DNA of 34,916 bases from WO2-35-19 sp964365465 (GTDB lineage: Bacteria; Patescibacteriota; Minisyncoccia; Phycocordibacterales; WO2-35-19). The notes under the pieces are model-generated. The model saw only the letters and a list, made by a program, of their open reading frames with translations. It ran no database searches and was not told where the DNA came from. The DNA is taken from positions 1-34,916 of the forward strand of contig CAYIPT010000007.1 in the NCBI GenBank assembly GCA_964365465.1, in the 5' to 3' direction. This document shows, in pieces, positions 28,051 to 34,916 of this stretch. Every line of letters starts with the position of its first letter. The first letter of the stretch is position 1. The position numbers and the translations under genes were made by a program.

Positions 28051-29495
28051 TAATCTTTTCTCGCAAACAAAGGTTTATCCGGAGTTTTATTTTCTTTGAT
28101 AAAAGATTTTATTTTAGCAGAAGTTTCTGGAAGTATTGGGTTAAGCATTCTGGCGACAAAATAAAGTCGCGCAACCAAATCAGAAATCATTTTTTGACCT
28201 TTTTCTTCATCTGTCTTTACAACTTTGAACGGCTGGTTTTCTTGAATATATTTATCCATTTCACTGATTTGCGACCAAATATAATCGCAAGCTTTGTTTA
28301 TTTCAAAATTATTAAGAAAATCCAAATATTCTTTTGATAATTTTTCTTCTTCTAATTTTTCAATCTTTTCTTCTTTCAATTTTTCAATATTATTTACCGC
28401 CATTTTCATAATTCTAGAAACCAAATTACCCAACCCGTTTGCCAAATGAGCATTGTAAGCATCTTTAAACGACTCCAAAGTAAGATCGCCATCTTCAAAT
28501 GGCGAAATATGGCGCGCTAAATAATACCGAACAGCTTCAGCACCATAAGTATCTATGAGAAAAATAGGATCAATCACATTGCCCAATGATTTTGACATTT
28601 TTTTGCCACCAGAAGTAATAAACCCGTGAACTAAAAGTTTTTGGGGCAAAGGCAAACCAGCAGAAAGAAGCATTCCGGGCCAAATGGCCGCGTGAAATCG
28701 CAAAATATCTTTGCCCATAACATGAATACCTGGCCAAAATTTTTTATATAATTCATCATCTCGACCAAATCCAAGCGCGCTTATATAGTTGGTTAGCGCA
28801 TCTCCCCAAACATAAATTTTCTGTGAAGAATCGCCCGGCACGGGAATGCCTACGGATATTTTTTTAGCTGATCTTGAAAAACTTATATCTTCCAGTCCCC
28901 TATCAAGTAGCGCCAAGATTTCATTTTTTCGGCTCTCTGGAATTATCTTCATTTCACCACTTTTTATTTTTTCTTTTATTTGTTCAGTATATTTAGAAAG
29001 CTTAAAAAAATAATTTTCTTCCCTCAAAAGCTCGGGCTTCTCATTGTGGTCGGGACATTTACCATCAATTAAATCTTTTTCGGTAATAAAAGCTTCATGC
29101 CCAACACAATACAAACCCTCATAATTTCTTTTTTCAATGTCTCCAGCTTTTTCAAGTCTTTTCCAAATTTCTATTACACCTGGCCAATGATTTTTATCGT
29201 CGGAAGTTCTGATAAACTGATCTTCAGATATTTCTAATTTTTCAAACAAATCTTTAAAGTTTTCAATAACTTCATCTAAATACTCTTTGGTTTCCTTGTC
29301 AGCCTCTTTTGCCGCTCGAACTACTTTTTCAGTATTTTCATCAGCGCCAGTGAGAAAGTAGACTTCCTCTCCTTGAAGCTTTTTGGCACGCGCCAAAATA
29401 TCGCAAACTACGGTAGTATAAGCGTGCCCCATGTGCAATTTAGCATTGGGGTAATATATGGGAGTTGTTATGTAAAATGTTTTATTCGTAGCCAT
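28050..29495 (-). CDS. metG: methionyl-tRNA synthetase
   Basis: This 481-aa class I synthetase charges tRNA-Met. The HIGH-type motif is HMGH (21-24) and KMSKS is at 299-303. The connective domain has one Cys pair (C130 and C147), fewer than in four-Cys zinc forms. The anticodon domain follows (about 340-470). There is no C-terminal EMAP-like tRNA-binding domain, giving the short form of the enzyme. Its start overlaps the end of the AI-2E-family gene by 14 nt, so they are co-transcribed. Confidence 0.97.
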   Translation of the reverse strand: MATNKTFYITTPIYYPNAKLHMGHAYTTVVCDILARAKKLQGEEVYFLTGADENTEKVVRAAKEADKETKEYLDEVIENFKDLFEKLEISEDQFIRTSDDKNHWPGVIEIWKRLEKAGDIEKRNYEGLYCVGHEAFITEKDLIDGKCPDHNEKPELLREENYFFKLSKYTEQIKEKIKSGEMKIIPESRKNEILALLDRGLEDISFSRSAKKISVGIPVPGDSSQKIYVWGDALTNYISALGFGRDDELYKKFWPGIHVMGKDILRFHAAIWPGMLLSAGLPLPQKLLVHGFITSGGKKMSKSLGNVIDPIFLIDTYGAEAVRYYLARHISPFEDGDLTLESFKDAYNAHLANGLGNLVSRIMKMAVNNIEKLKEEKIEKLEEEKLSKEYLDFLNNFEINKACDYIWSQISEMDKYIQENQPFKVVKTDEEKGQKMISDLVARLYFVARMLNPILPETSAKIKSFIKENKTPDKPLFARKD

Positions 29496-30564
29496 CCTTT
29501 AATTTTTCGGCTATTTTATTTTTTTCCACATCATTCAAAAATTCCATAAGCATCGTGGCTAAAGGCACGGAAATAAGCAAGCCAACAAAACCTGCCAACT
29601 TGAAGCCAATAATAAGAGCCAAAATGGAAACGATTGGCGGCACGCCAACAATTTTGCGGACCACTAACGGATAAATAAGCTGATTTTCAAATTGATGGAT
29701 GATAATATAAAGGCCGACAACCAAAAGAGCGCTGGCCATTCCATTTGTAACCAGAGCCAAAGTGACTGCGGGTATGGCCGCCAAAATGGGCCCGAAGAGA
29801 GGAATGATCTCAAACATGCCAGCCAGAACAGCAAGCAAAAGAGCATTCTCAACTCGCAACAAAGTCAACCCCAAAAATACAAGCATGGCTATAATAACAG
29901 CCAACACTATTTGTCCTTGCATCCAAAGGCCTATCTTATGTTGGGATCTTTTCCATAAGTCCAAAATATATTTTTCATTTTTGGCCGGGGTGACCATGCG
30001 CAAAAAATTAGAAACTCCGTCCGATTCAACCGACAAATAAAATGACAAAACAATAACCATAAGAAAACTCAAAATACCTCCAAAAACGCGGCTAGCCGTA
30101 GAGAAAAATCCCTCCGAAAAACTGGAGACAGCGGTATTAATTTGCTCAACTATTTGAGAAAGAGAAAATGTCTTGGAAAATCCCTGAATGGCAGAATTTG
30201 AAGATAAAAGTTCGCTGTTTTGGAGAGGATTCCAAACTTGAAGTTCGCCCAAATATCCGGGTAAAGTGGAGAGAAAAGTGGCTGATTGATTAAGCAGAGG
30301 CAGAAAGAGAAAATAAAACACCATAACCAAAATCATAACCGCCACAAAATACATAAAAAGAACAGCCAGAATCCTCGGCACTCCCCTACGCAAAAACCAT
30401 TGGGTGCCCGGCTCTACCGAAGAAGCAATGATAATGGCCAGAATCACCACCAAAACTATGTCCCGCAAATAATAAAAAACTACAAAAGATACGACAATAA
30501 GCAGGGCTTTCATAATTGTCCCCGCGCTTATCTGAATCATTTTTTCACTTGAACGAGTCGCCAT
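29482..30564 (-). CDS. AI-2E-family (PF01594-type) transporter
   Basis: This 360-aa membrane protein has about eight helices: three near the N terminus, an extended central segment (about 100-155), then the rest. The characteristic GxxEIIPLFGPILAAIPAV and a late IYPLVVRKIVGVPPI motif are present. Family members export diverse small molecules or ions, and the autoinducer-2 label does not prove that substrate. It lies between glyS and metG in an operon, with a possible internal leaderless promoter. Confidence 0.9.
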   Translation of the reverse strand: MATRSSEKMIQISAGTIMKALLIVVSFVVFYYLRDIVLVVILAIIIASSVEPGTQWFLRRGVPRILAVLFMYFVAVMILVMVFYFLFLPLLNQSATFLSTLPGYLGELQVWNPLQNSELLSSNSAIQGFSKTFSLSQIVEQINTAVSSFSEGFFSTASRVFGGILSFLMVIVLSFYLSVESDGVSNFLRMVTPAKNEKYILDLWKRSQHKIGLWMQGQIVLAVIIAMLVFLGLTLLRVENALLLAVLAGMFEIIPLFGPILAAIPAVTLALVTNGMASALLVVGLYIIIHQFENQLIYPLVVRKIVGVPPIVSILALIIGFKLAGFVGLLISVPLATMLMEFLNDVEKNKIAEKLKDGYE

Positions 30565-30571
30565 AACTTAT

Positions 30572-30577
30572 ACTATA
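30572..30577 (-). promoter_or_regulatory. -10 box upstream of the AI-2E-family gene
   Basis: TATAGT on the minus strand ends 7 nt before the ATG at 30564 and overlaps the glyS stop, suggesting an internal leaderless start in the operon. Confidence 0.4.
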
Positions 30578-31910
30578 TCATTTTTTCTTTAAGATAAGAA
30601 ACTAAGTCGTTTTCTGAAATTCTTTCTTGTTTACCCGTATTGCGATCGCGAACTGTTACGCCTTCATTTTTTTCTAGCGTGTCAAAATCAACGGTCACAC
30701 AAAAAGGCGTGCCTATTTCATCTTGTCTTCTATATCTTTTGCCAATATTTCCGTTATCATCAAACTCAACTGCTCCAAATTCTTTCTTTAGAATTTTGTA
30801 AATTTCTCTCGCTTTCTCCACCAATTGCGGTTTATTTTTAAGAAGCGGAAACACCGCCACCTTCACCGGCGCCAGTTTGGGAGTTAATTTCAAATAAGTT
30901 CTCATCTCTCCCCCAAGCTCATCTTCGGTATAAGCTTCGTACATCAAAAACAGAAAGGTTCTGTCAACACCCCCCGAACATTCAATGTCCCATGGAATAA
31001 ATCTTTCTTTGGTTTCTTCGTCAAAATAAGACATATCAACTCCGGAATACTCGCTGTGCCGCCTCAAATCCCAATCTCCTCTGTGATGAATACCCATGGC
31101 CTCTTTCCATCCTCCAAATGTATTACATTCAATATCCCAAGCATCTTTTGCATAGTGGGCACGCTCATCTAAAGCATGCTGGCGAAAGCGTACATTTTCT
31201 TTTTTGAAACCCAGCCCCAAGTACCAATCAAAAGCAAACTGCTTCCAATATTCATATTGTTTATTCGCTTCTTTTTCGTCTGACCTCACATAATATTGCA
31301 GCTCCATTTGTTCAAACTCACGTTGACGATAAATAAAATCGCGCGGAGTAATTTCATTTCTAAAAGCTTTACCTATTTGGCCAATACCAAAAGGAATTTT
31401 TGGATGCATTGAATCCAAAACATTTTTGAAATTAACATGCACACCCTGAGTGATTTCTCCGCGCAGATAAACCTGGGTTGCTGTCTTTTCCGAAGAGCCA
31501 AGTTTTGAGCCGACTAACAAATTAAAAGTCACGGGTTCAGTCCATTCTACTTTTTCTTTTGAATTTTTGTGAGTTTTTTCGTGATCAGCTATGGCCTCTG
31601 CCTGGTCGGCCCGCACTCTTTCGTGGCATATTTTGCACTCTACCAAAGGATCCGTAAAAAGTTCCAGGTGTCCTGAAGCTTCCCAGACTTTAGCCGGCAT
31701 TAAAATGGCCGCTCCCATACCAAAGACATCTTCGCGATCAACAATAAATTTTTGCCAAAAATATTGCTTTATATTGTGTCGAAGTTCCACTCCTCGTGGA
31801 CCATAATCAAAAATGCCCGCCAGCCCGCCGTAAATCTCCGAGCCCTGAAAGACAAAGCCCCTTCTCTTGCAAAGAGAGACAATTTTTTCCATTTTGTTTT
31901 CTTTTTCCAT
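30573..31910 (-). CDS. glyS: glycyl-tRNA synthetase (homodimeric class II type)
   Basis: This 445-aa enzyme of the eukaryote/archaea-like dimeric type charges tRNA-Gly in one polypeptide. Motif 2 is FRNEITPRDFIYRQREFEQ (183-201). A zinc-like insertion has C92, C95, H110 and H114. Motif 3 region reads ECSGGVDRTFLFLM. The C-terminal anticodon-binding domain contains YRRQDEIGTPFCVTVDFDTL. It begins the glyS/AI-2E/metG operon. The gap upstream (31911-31966) is AT-rich and no confident promoter could be assigned. Confidence 0.95.
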   Translation of the reverse strand: MEKENKMEKIVSLCKRRGFVFQGSEIYGGLAGIFDYGPRGVELRHNIKQYFWQKFIVDREDVFGMGAAILMPAKVWEASGHLELFTDPLVECKICHERVRADQAEAIADHEKTHKNSKEKVEWTEPVTFNLLVGSKLGSSEKTATQVYLRGEITQGVHVNFKNVLDSMHPKIPFGIGQIGKAFRNEITPRDFIYRQREFEQMELQYYVRSDEKEANKQYEYWKQFAFDWYLGLGFKKENVRFRQHALDERAHYAKDAWDIECNTFGGWKEAMGIHHRGDWDLRRHSEYSGVDMSYFDEETKERFIPWDIECSGGVDRTFLFLMYEAYTEDELGGEMRTYLKLTPKLAPVKVAVFPLLKNKPQLVEKAREIYKILKKEFGAVEFDDNGNIGKRYRRQDEIGTPFCVTVDFDTLEKNEGVTVRDRNTGKQERISENDLVSYLKEKMI

Positions 31911-31966
31911 AGTTAGATTTCACTCACTATAAATAATACTCAGTACTTATACCACAATACCTTATT

Positions 31967-33964
31967 TTAAGGCACCACCTTATCATCTCCGGTTTTAAAA
32001 CTCGGGTCGCCGGAAAAATTGGTGGTGATTGCTGGCGCTTTGGATTCTATTTTCAAACCGGTTATTTTATCAAGGCCCGAGAGAGTGACCTGCCCCAAAA
32101 TCATGGGTGCTTGTCCGATTTGGCTTGAGCTCGGCAATAGCTCCAGTTGAAATTGTACTTCTTTTGGAGAAGAGCCAAAACCGGTATTCGGCAAAATTGA
32201 ACCAGCGTTCCATATAACTTCGTTGGTTATCTGATTGAATGAAATAATTTCATTTGCCGGACTTTTTATATTGACCCATTTTACATAGGGTGGCAGAGTA
32301 GCTTTCACCTCCGCATTGCTAACCTGATTGAACGAGTTGCTTATACTCCAGATCGCCGTGTAGGTGGTAGGTTGATCAACTTTGGGGGGTATGGGGCCGG
32401 AATTTTCAATGTTGCCGATAGATCTGGCCGTCTTTGTTGATAGATTGAGATCTGTGCCCAAAATTATTTTCCTGGTTTCGGTAGTTGATATCGGTTCAAC
32501 AGAACCAGATTCCAAAATCCTCTCGCCTCTAACCGTTATTGTCATTTCAATTTCCGGCTTGGTTCCCCCCTTTATATCCGCATATAGAAAAGGCGTCAAA
32601 CGGAAAGACAGTTTTTTTTGAGAGCCGGAGTTCATTTCGGAAAATTCCGGCACCAATCTTTTGTCCCATAAAATAGTGTTGTTGGATGACTGAAAAAATC
32701 CGTCGCCGCTCGGCATCACGCTTAATTCATTAAAGGCGCCGCCGAGAACAACTGAGACCGAGGTATTGAATATCTCGGAAGACAAATTGTTTTGTATGAT
32801 AAATTCAGTCATTATTGGATTACCGCCACGACCCGCAAAATTACCAGCTATACCCTCAATGAATATGTCTAATCCTATAAAAGGTTTTCTAATCAAAAGA
32901 GATTCTGTCAATTGGGAAAGTGGCACTCCAATAGTCCTTTCGTCATCTTTATTGGCGGTTCCGACGTTTATCCTAAAAACTTTCTCTTCATTGTCCTGCC
33001 CTATAATGTTTCCTTTAATTAAAATGTTTTCCTTTTCTCCGAGTCCTAAGTCGGATAATTTCCATATATTATTATTGTAAGAAGCATTGGGCGATGACTC
33101 CTTAAACACAAAACCAAACGGATATTCAACATTAACTAAAAGATTATTTATTTTATCTTTGGAATTGGAAGCGACTTCTACATCAAAAGACACCTCCTGG
33201 CCAGAATTGATTTCTTTTGGATACGTCGGAGTTATTATAATCGGGGCAGAACTTATGGATATTTCATAGGATTTTTCTTTGTAAAAAATAGCGCTTGAAT
33301 TTTCCACTCTGTATTCCAAAGAAATTTTTAATTGTTTTAAGCTGTCTTTTTCCCCGAAGAAAACTGCTTTAATACTTTGGTTATAATTTTCTCCGGTTTT
33401 TATGGTTCCTAAAGAAAATCTTTCTTTGTCCAGTTCTTTTAAAAGATCGCCTGTCAACCTGGTGCCAGTAGGATATTTTACCAACAGAGAAGCGGAATTA
33501 AGGTCCGTATTATTATTATTTACAACATTTATTTCAAAGGAAACTTCTTGGCCGCCACCAACGGAGGTCGGTCCGGTTATTTTTATATCCACATTTTTTG
33601 ACGATACTAGATTCATACCGCCAAAGAAAACAAAAGCGGCTACACAGGAAGCAATAACAAAAAATAGTACGGAAAAAATAAATATTTTTTTTACAAAATT
33701 ATGCTTGTTTTGCGCCATATTGGATACTTTAGCCGCCAATTCGTCAAAGCTGTTTTTTTTCACATCCTGCCATCCTTCTTTTACACCCATTTTTTCTTTC
33801 AGGTCCAATCTTTCATCATCTTGCTGGTTCAGATCCGATCTTCCTTTGTCAATAATATCAGGAGCATTTCTAGAATAAAGTTTTCTCTCCAGCCGATTCA
33901 ATTTTTCCCTTTGTCCCGACGAAGCTCTTAGCGAAGTCGGATTTTTTTCATCTTCATATTGCAT
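31967..33964 (-). CDS. membrane-anchored DUF11-like repeat protein
   Basis: This 665-aa protein has a charged N-terminal cytoplasmic part of about 90 residues and a single membrane helix (about 95-120, IFIFSVLFFVIASCVAAFVFFGG). A large external region of repeated beta domains follows. Units such as GQEVSFEINVVNNNNTDLNSASLLVKYP and QEVSFDVEVASNSKDKINNLLV fit conserved-repeat (DUF11/Ig-like) domains of surface proteins. Residues 9-18 (PTSLRASSGQ) are encoded by a further dispersed palindrome. A TATAAT box ends 8 nt before the ATG. Confidence 0.75.
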   Translation of the reverse strand: MQYEDEKNPTSLRASSGQREKLNRLERKLYSRNAPDIIDKGRSDLNQQDDERLDLKEKMGVKEGWQDVKKNSFDELAAKVSNMAQNKHNFVKKIFIFSVLFFVIASCVAAFVFFGGMNLVSSKNVDIKITGPTSVGGGQEVSFEINVVNNNNTDLNSASLLVKYPTGTRLTGDLLKELDKERFSLGTIKTGENYNQSIKAVFFGEKDSLKQLKISLEYRVENSSAIFYKEKSYEISISSAPIIITPTYPKEINSGQEVSFDVEVASNSKDKINNLLVNVEYPFGFVFKESSPNASYNNNIWKLSDLGLGEKENILIKGNIIGQDNEEKVFRINVGTANKDDERTIGVPLSQLTESLLIRKPFIGLDIFIEGIAGNFAGRGGNPIMTEFIIQNNLSSEIFNTSVSVVLGGAFNELSVMPSGDGFFQSSNNTILWDKRLVPEFSEMNSGSQKKLSFRLTPFLYADIKGGTKPEIEMTITVRGERILESGSVEPISTTETRKIILGTDLNLSTKTARSIGNIENSGPIPPKVDQPTTYTAIWSISNSFNQVSNAEVKATLPPYVKWVNIKSPANEIISFNQITNEVIWNAGSILPNTGFGSSPKEVQFQLELLPSSSQIGQAPMILGQVTLSGLDKITGLKIESKAPAITTNFSGDPSFKTGDDKVVP
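33915..33940 (-). repeat. in-frame palindromic repeat (family D)
   Basis: CCGAC (33916-33920) and GTCGG (33936-33940) flank GAAGCTCTTAGCGAA. The minus strand reads PTSLRASSGQ near the N terminus of the DUF11-like protein, in a charged, probably disordered part. Confidence 0.5.
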
Positions 33965-33972
33965 GGTCTTTA

Positions 33973-33978
33973 ATTATA
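33973..33978 (-). promoter_or_regulatory. -10 box of the DUF11-like gene
   Basis: A perfect TATAAT on the minus strand ends 8 nt before the ATG, predicting a leader of 0-2 nt. Confidence 0.5.
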
Positions 33979-34007
33979 CCACGAGAAAATTTGAGTTATT
34001 AAAATTA

Positions 34008-34232
34008 TTACAAAAGCTCTTTGAATTCTTCTTCTGTAAGTCTTGCTTGTTTTAGAATCTTTTTTAAAAGCCCGCGGCCTATATCACCAGTATGCATTGG
34101 TACAGAAGTTTGAATATCTCTTTCCTCATCAACTAAAATCAAGTGGCTTCCATTTTGATCATAATCTTCAAAACCAGCTTGCTTAAGAGCGGCAACAAGT
34201 TCTCTTGGTTTTATTTGTCTTAAACGGCCCAT
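34008..34232 (-). CDS. hicA: HicA-type mRNA interferase toxin
   Basis: This 74-aa protein has the HicA double-stranded RNA-binding-like fold: LRQIKPRELVAALKQAGFE, then GSHLILVD with the catalytic His at residue 30, then SVPMHTGDIGRGLLKKILKQ. HicA cleaves mRNA independently of ribosomes. It follows hicB by 12 nt. The order antitoxin-first is the reverse of many hicAB loci but well known. Confidence 0.9.
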   Translation of the reverse strand: MGRLRQIKPRELVAALKQAGFEDYDQNGSHLILVDEERDIQTSVPMHTGDIGRGLLKKILKQARLTEEEFKELL

Positions 34233-34244
34233 TTTTCATTTTTA

Positions 34245-34493
34245 TTAAGCCAACACTTTTGGAGACATCACGCTTACCGCAAAAGTACTGGTGCGAGCGC
34301 GCTCAATTGGAATATTTTTACCACGACTCATCAATACACTAACAAATCCAAAAATCGCGTCTTGAGCCATTCTTAATGCTTCATCAAAAGTACGCCCTTG
34401 TGTAAAACACCCGGGCAAAGCTGGTACCGATACAACATATTTACCATCCTCATCTCGTTCTATTCGGACATTATATGTAAGTCGTTTTTCCAT
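34245..34493 (-). CDS. hicB: HicB-type antitoxin
   Basis: This 82-aa protein has the HicB partial RNase-H-like fold: YNVRIERDEDGKYVVSVPALPGCFTQGRTFDEALRMAQDAI. The C terminus is short (TSTFAVSVMSPKVLA) and has no obvious ribbon-helix-helix or HTH domain, so DNA binding may need another part or be absent. A TATAAT box ends 9 nt before the ATG. Confidence 0.88.
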   Translation of the reverse strand: MEKRLTYNVRIERDEDGKYVVSVPALPGCFTQGRTFDEALRMAQDAIFGFVSVLMSRGKNIPIERARTSTFAVSVMSPKVLA

Positions 34494-34502
34494 AATTTGT
34501 TC

Positions 34503-34508
34503 ATTATA
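34503..34508 (-). promoter_or_regulatory. -10 box of hicBA
   Basis: TATAAT on the minus strand ends 9 nt before the hicB ATG, with TTGTCT about 15 nt upstream of it. Confidence 0.5.
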
Positions 34509-34534
34509 CCATAAATTTTATAAAGACAACTTGA

Positions 34535-34916
34535 TTAAAAATATTTAATCTTTTCCCCCAATTTCCACCCATTCCCCCATTTCAACATCCCCAAATACGA
34601 AGCAATAGTGTTTTCTCTTTTTTCTTCTGTTTTTGCCTCAATATTCCTAAACATTTTCTTTTTGGTAGCTGTCCTCAAAACTCTGTGACTGGGAAAATGA
34701 ACCCATCCTAAGAAATCAACACCAGAAGCCAATGTCTTAACAAAAAGTTTGGTTGGATGAAGCAATAACTTTAATTCTTCTTCCAAAAAATCAGCGATTT
34801 TTGGCACTAGTTCCCATATATAATCTTTGTCTGTAGATAAAATCACAAAATCATCCGCGTATCTTATGTAATATTTCACTTTCATTCTGTGCTTAATAAA
34901 CTGGTCAAATTTGTTT
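34535..34916 (-). CDS. reverse transcriptase, C-terminal part (cut by the window edge)
   Basis: About 127 residues are visible, and the frame stays open to the right edge, so the gene starts outside the window. The catalytic RYADDFVIL is followed by the thumb region: HPTKLFVK, then VDFLGWVHFPSHRVLR and SYLGMLKWGNGWKL. These are the last palm and early thumb motifs of a group II-intron-like reverse transcriptase. FLG-x-x-hFP-x-HRxLR is reminiscent of diversity-generating retroelement (DGR) enzymes, which are frequent in Patescibacteria. A retron or defence-type enzyme cannot be excluded. There is no maturase or endonuclease domain after it. Confidence 0.88.
   Translation of the reverse strand, partial: NKFDQFIKHRMKVKYYIRYADDFVILSTDKDYIWELVPKIADFLEEELKLLLHPTKLFVKTLASGVDFLGWVHFPSHRVLRTATKKKMFRNIEAKTEEKRENTIASYLGMLKWGNGWKLGEKIKYF

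Noticed and set aside
1..34916. TGA recoded to Gly, as in Gracilibacteria/Absconditabacteria
   Set aside because: TGA ends efp, ftsK and the DUF218-like gene at the expected lengths, and no gene needs TGA read through.

Overview
The window reads as a piece of a small-genome, AT-rich bacterium of the Candidate Phyla Radiation, most likely Parcubacteria/Patescibacteria. The signs are long secreted surface proteins with peptidoglycan-binding modules, a compact informational gene set, many short dispersed palindromes, very short 5' leaders, and TGA used as a normal stop. I see no tRNA or 16S gene. The taxonomic call is inference from gene content and style.

Layout. 1-505: the 5' end of a 23S rRNA on the minus strand. 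It has its own promoter, a structured leader with an attenuator-like switch, and no 16S gene directly upstream. 530-4020: a TM-helix channel-like protein, a winged-helix/nucleotidyltransferase-like regulator, a RelE-type toxin-antitoxin pair, a DUF218-like protein and a Nudix-like protein. Two divergent gene pairs here share an exact 22-nt bidirectional promoter core. 4025-5023: rplL and rplJ. 5122-10279: exported surface proteins (PKD/lamin-tail, peptidoglycan-binding). 10548-15140: an HTH regulator, then ftsK, an Ig-like membrane protein and recA. 15174-20313: accessory genes around efp, namely a Panacea antitoxin/toxin pair, small zinc-binding proteins, a LexA repressor fused to a D12 adenine methyltransferase, and a convergent GIY-YIG-like nuclease candidate. 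20521-23884: a beta-helix/lipase enzyme and a membrane protein. 23892-25180: rpsF-ssb-rpsR. 25225-27090: an SH3 surface protein. 27129-31910: tatD, metG, an AI-2E-family permease and glyS. 31967-34916: a DUF11-like membrane protein, hicBA, and the 3' end of a reverse transcriptase that runs off the window.

How the parts fit. RecA and a LexA carrying intact self-cleavage residues are both present, so a DNA-damage response is plausible. Because LexA is fused to a DNA methyltransferase whose tail-to-tail neighbour looks like a nuclease, the locus is a candidate restriction-modification module wired to that response. This is the strongest candidate for an undescribed system in the window.

The second main signal is mobile or palindromic DNA. 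Three 61-103 nt elements with CCCGTTAGAA termini sit exactly between duplicated start regions (ATGNNT) of three genes. Several unrelated short palindromes are embedded in frame in essential genes (rplL, recA, ssb, efp, tatD). Many genes also have a -10 box ending 6-8 nt before the start codon, which predicts leaderless mRNAs.
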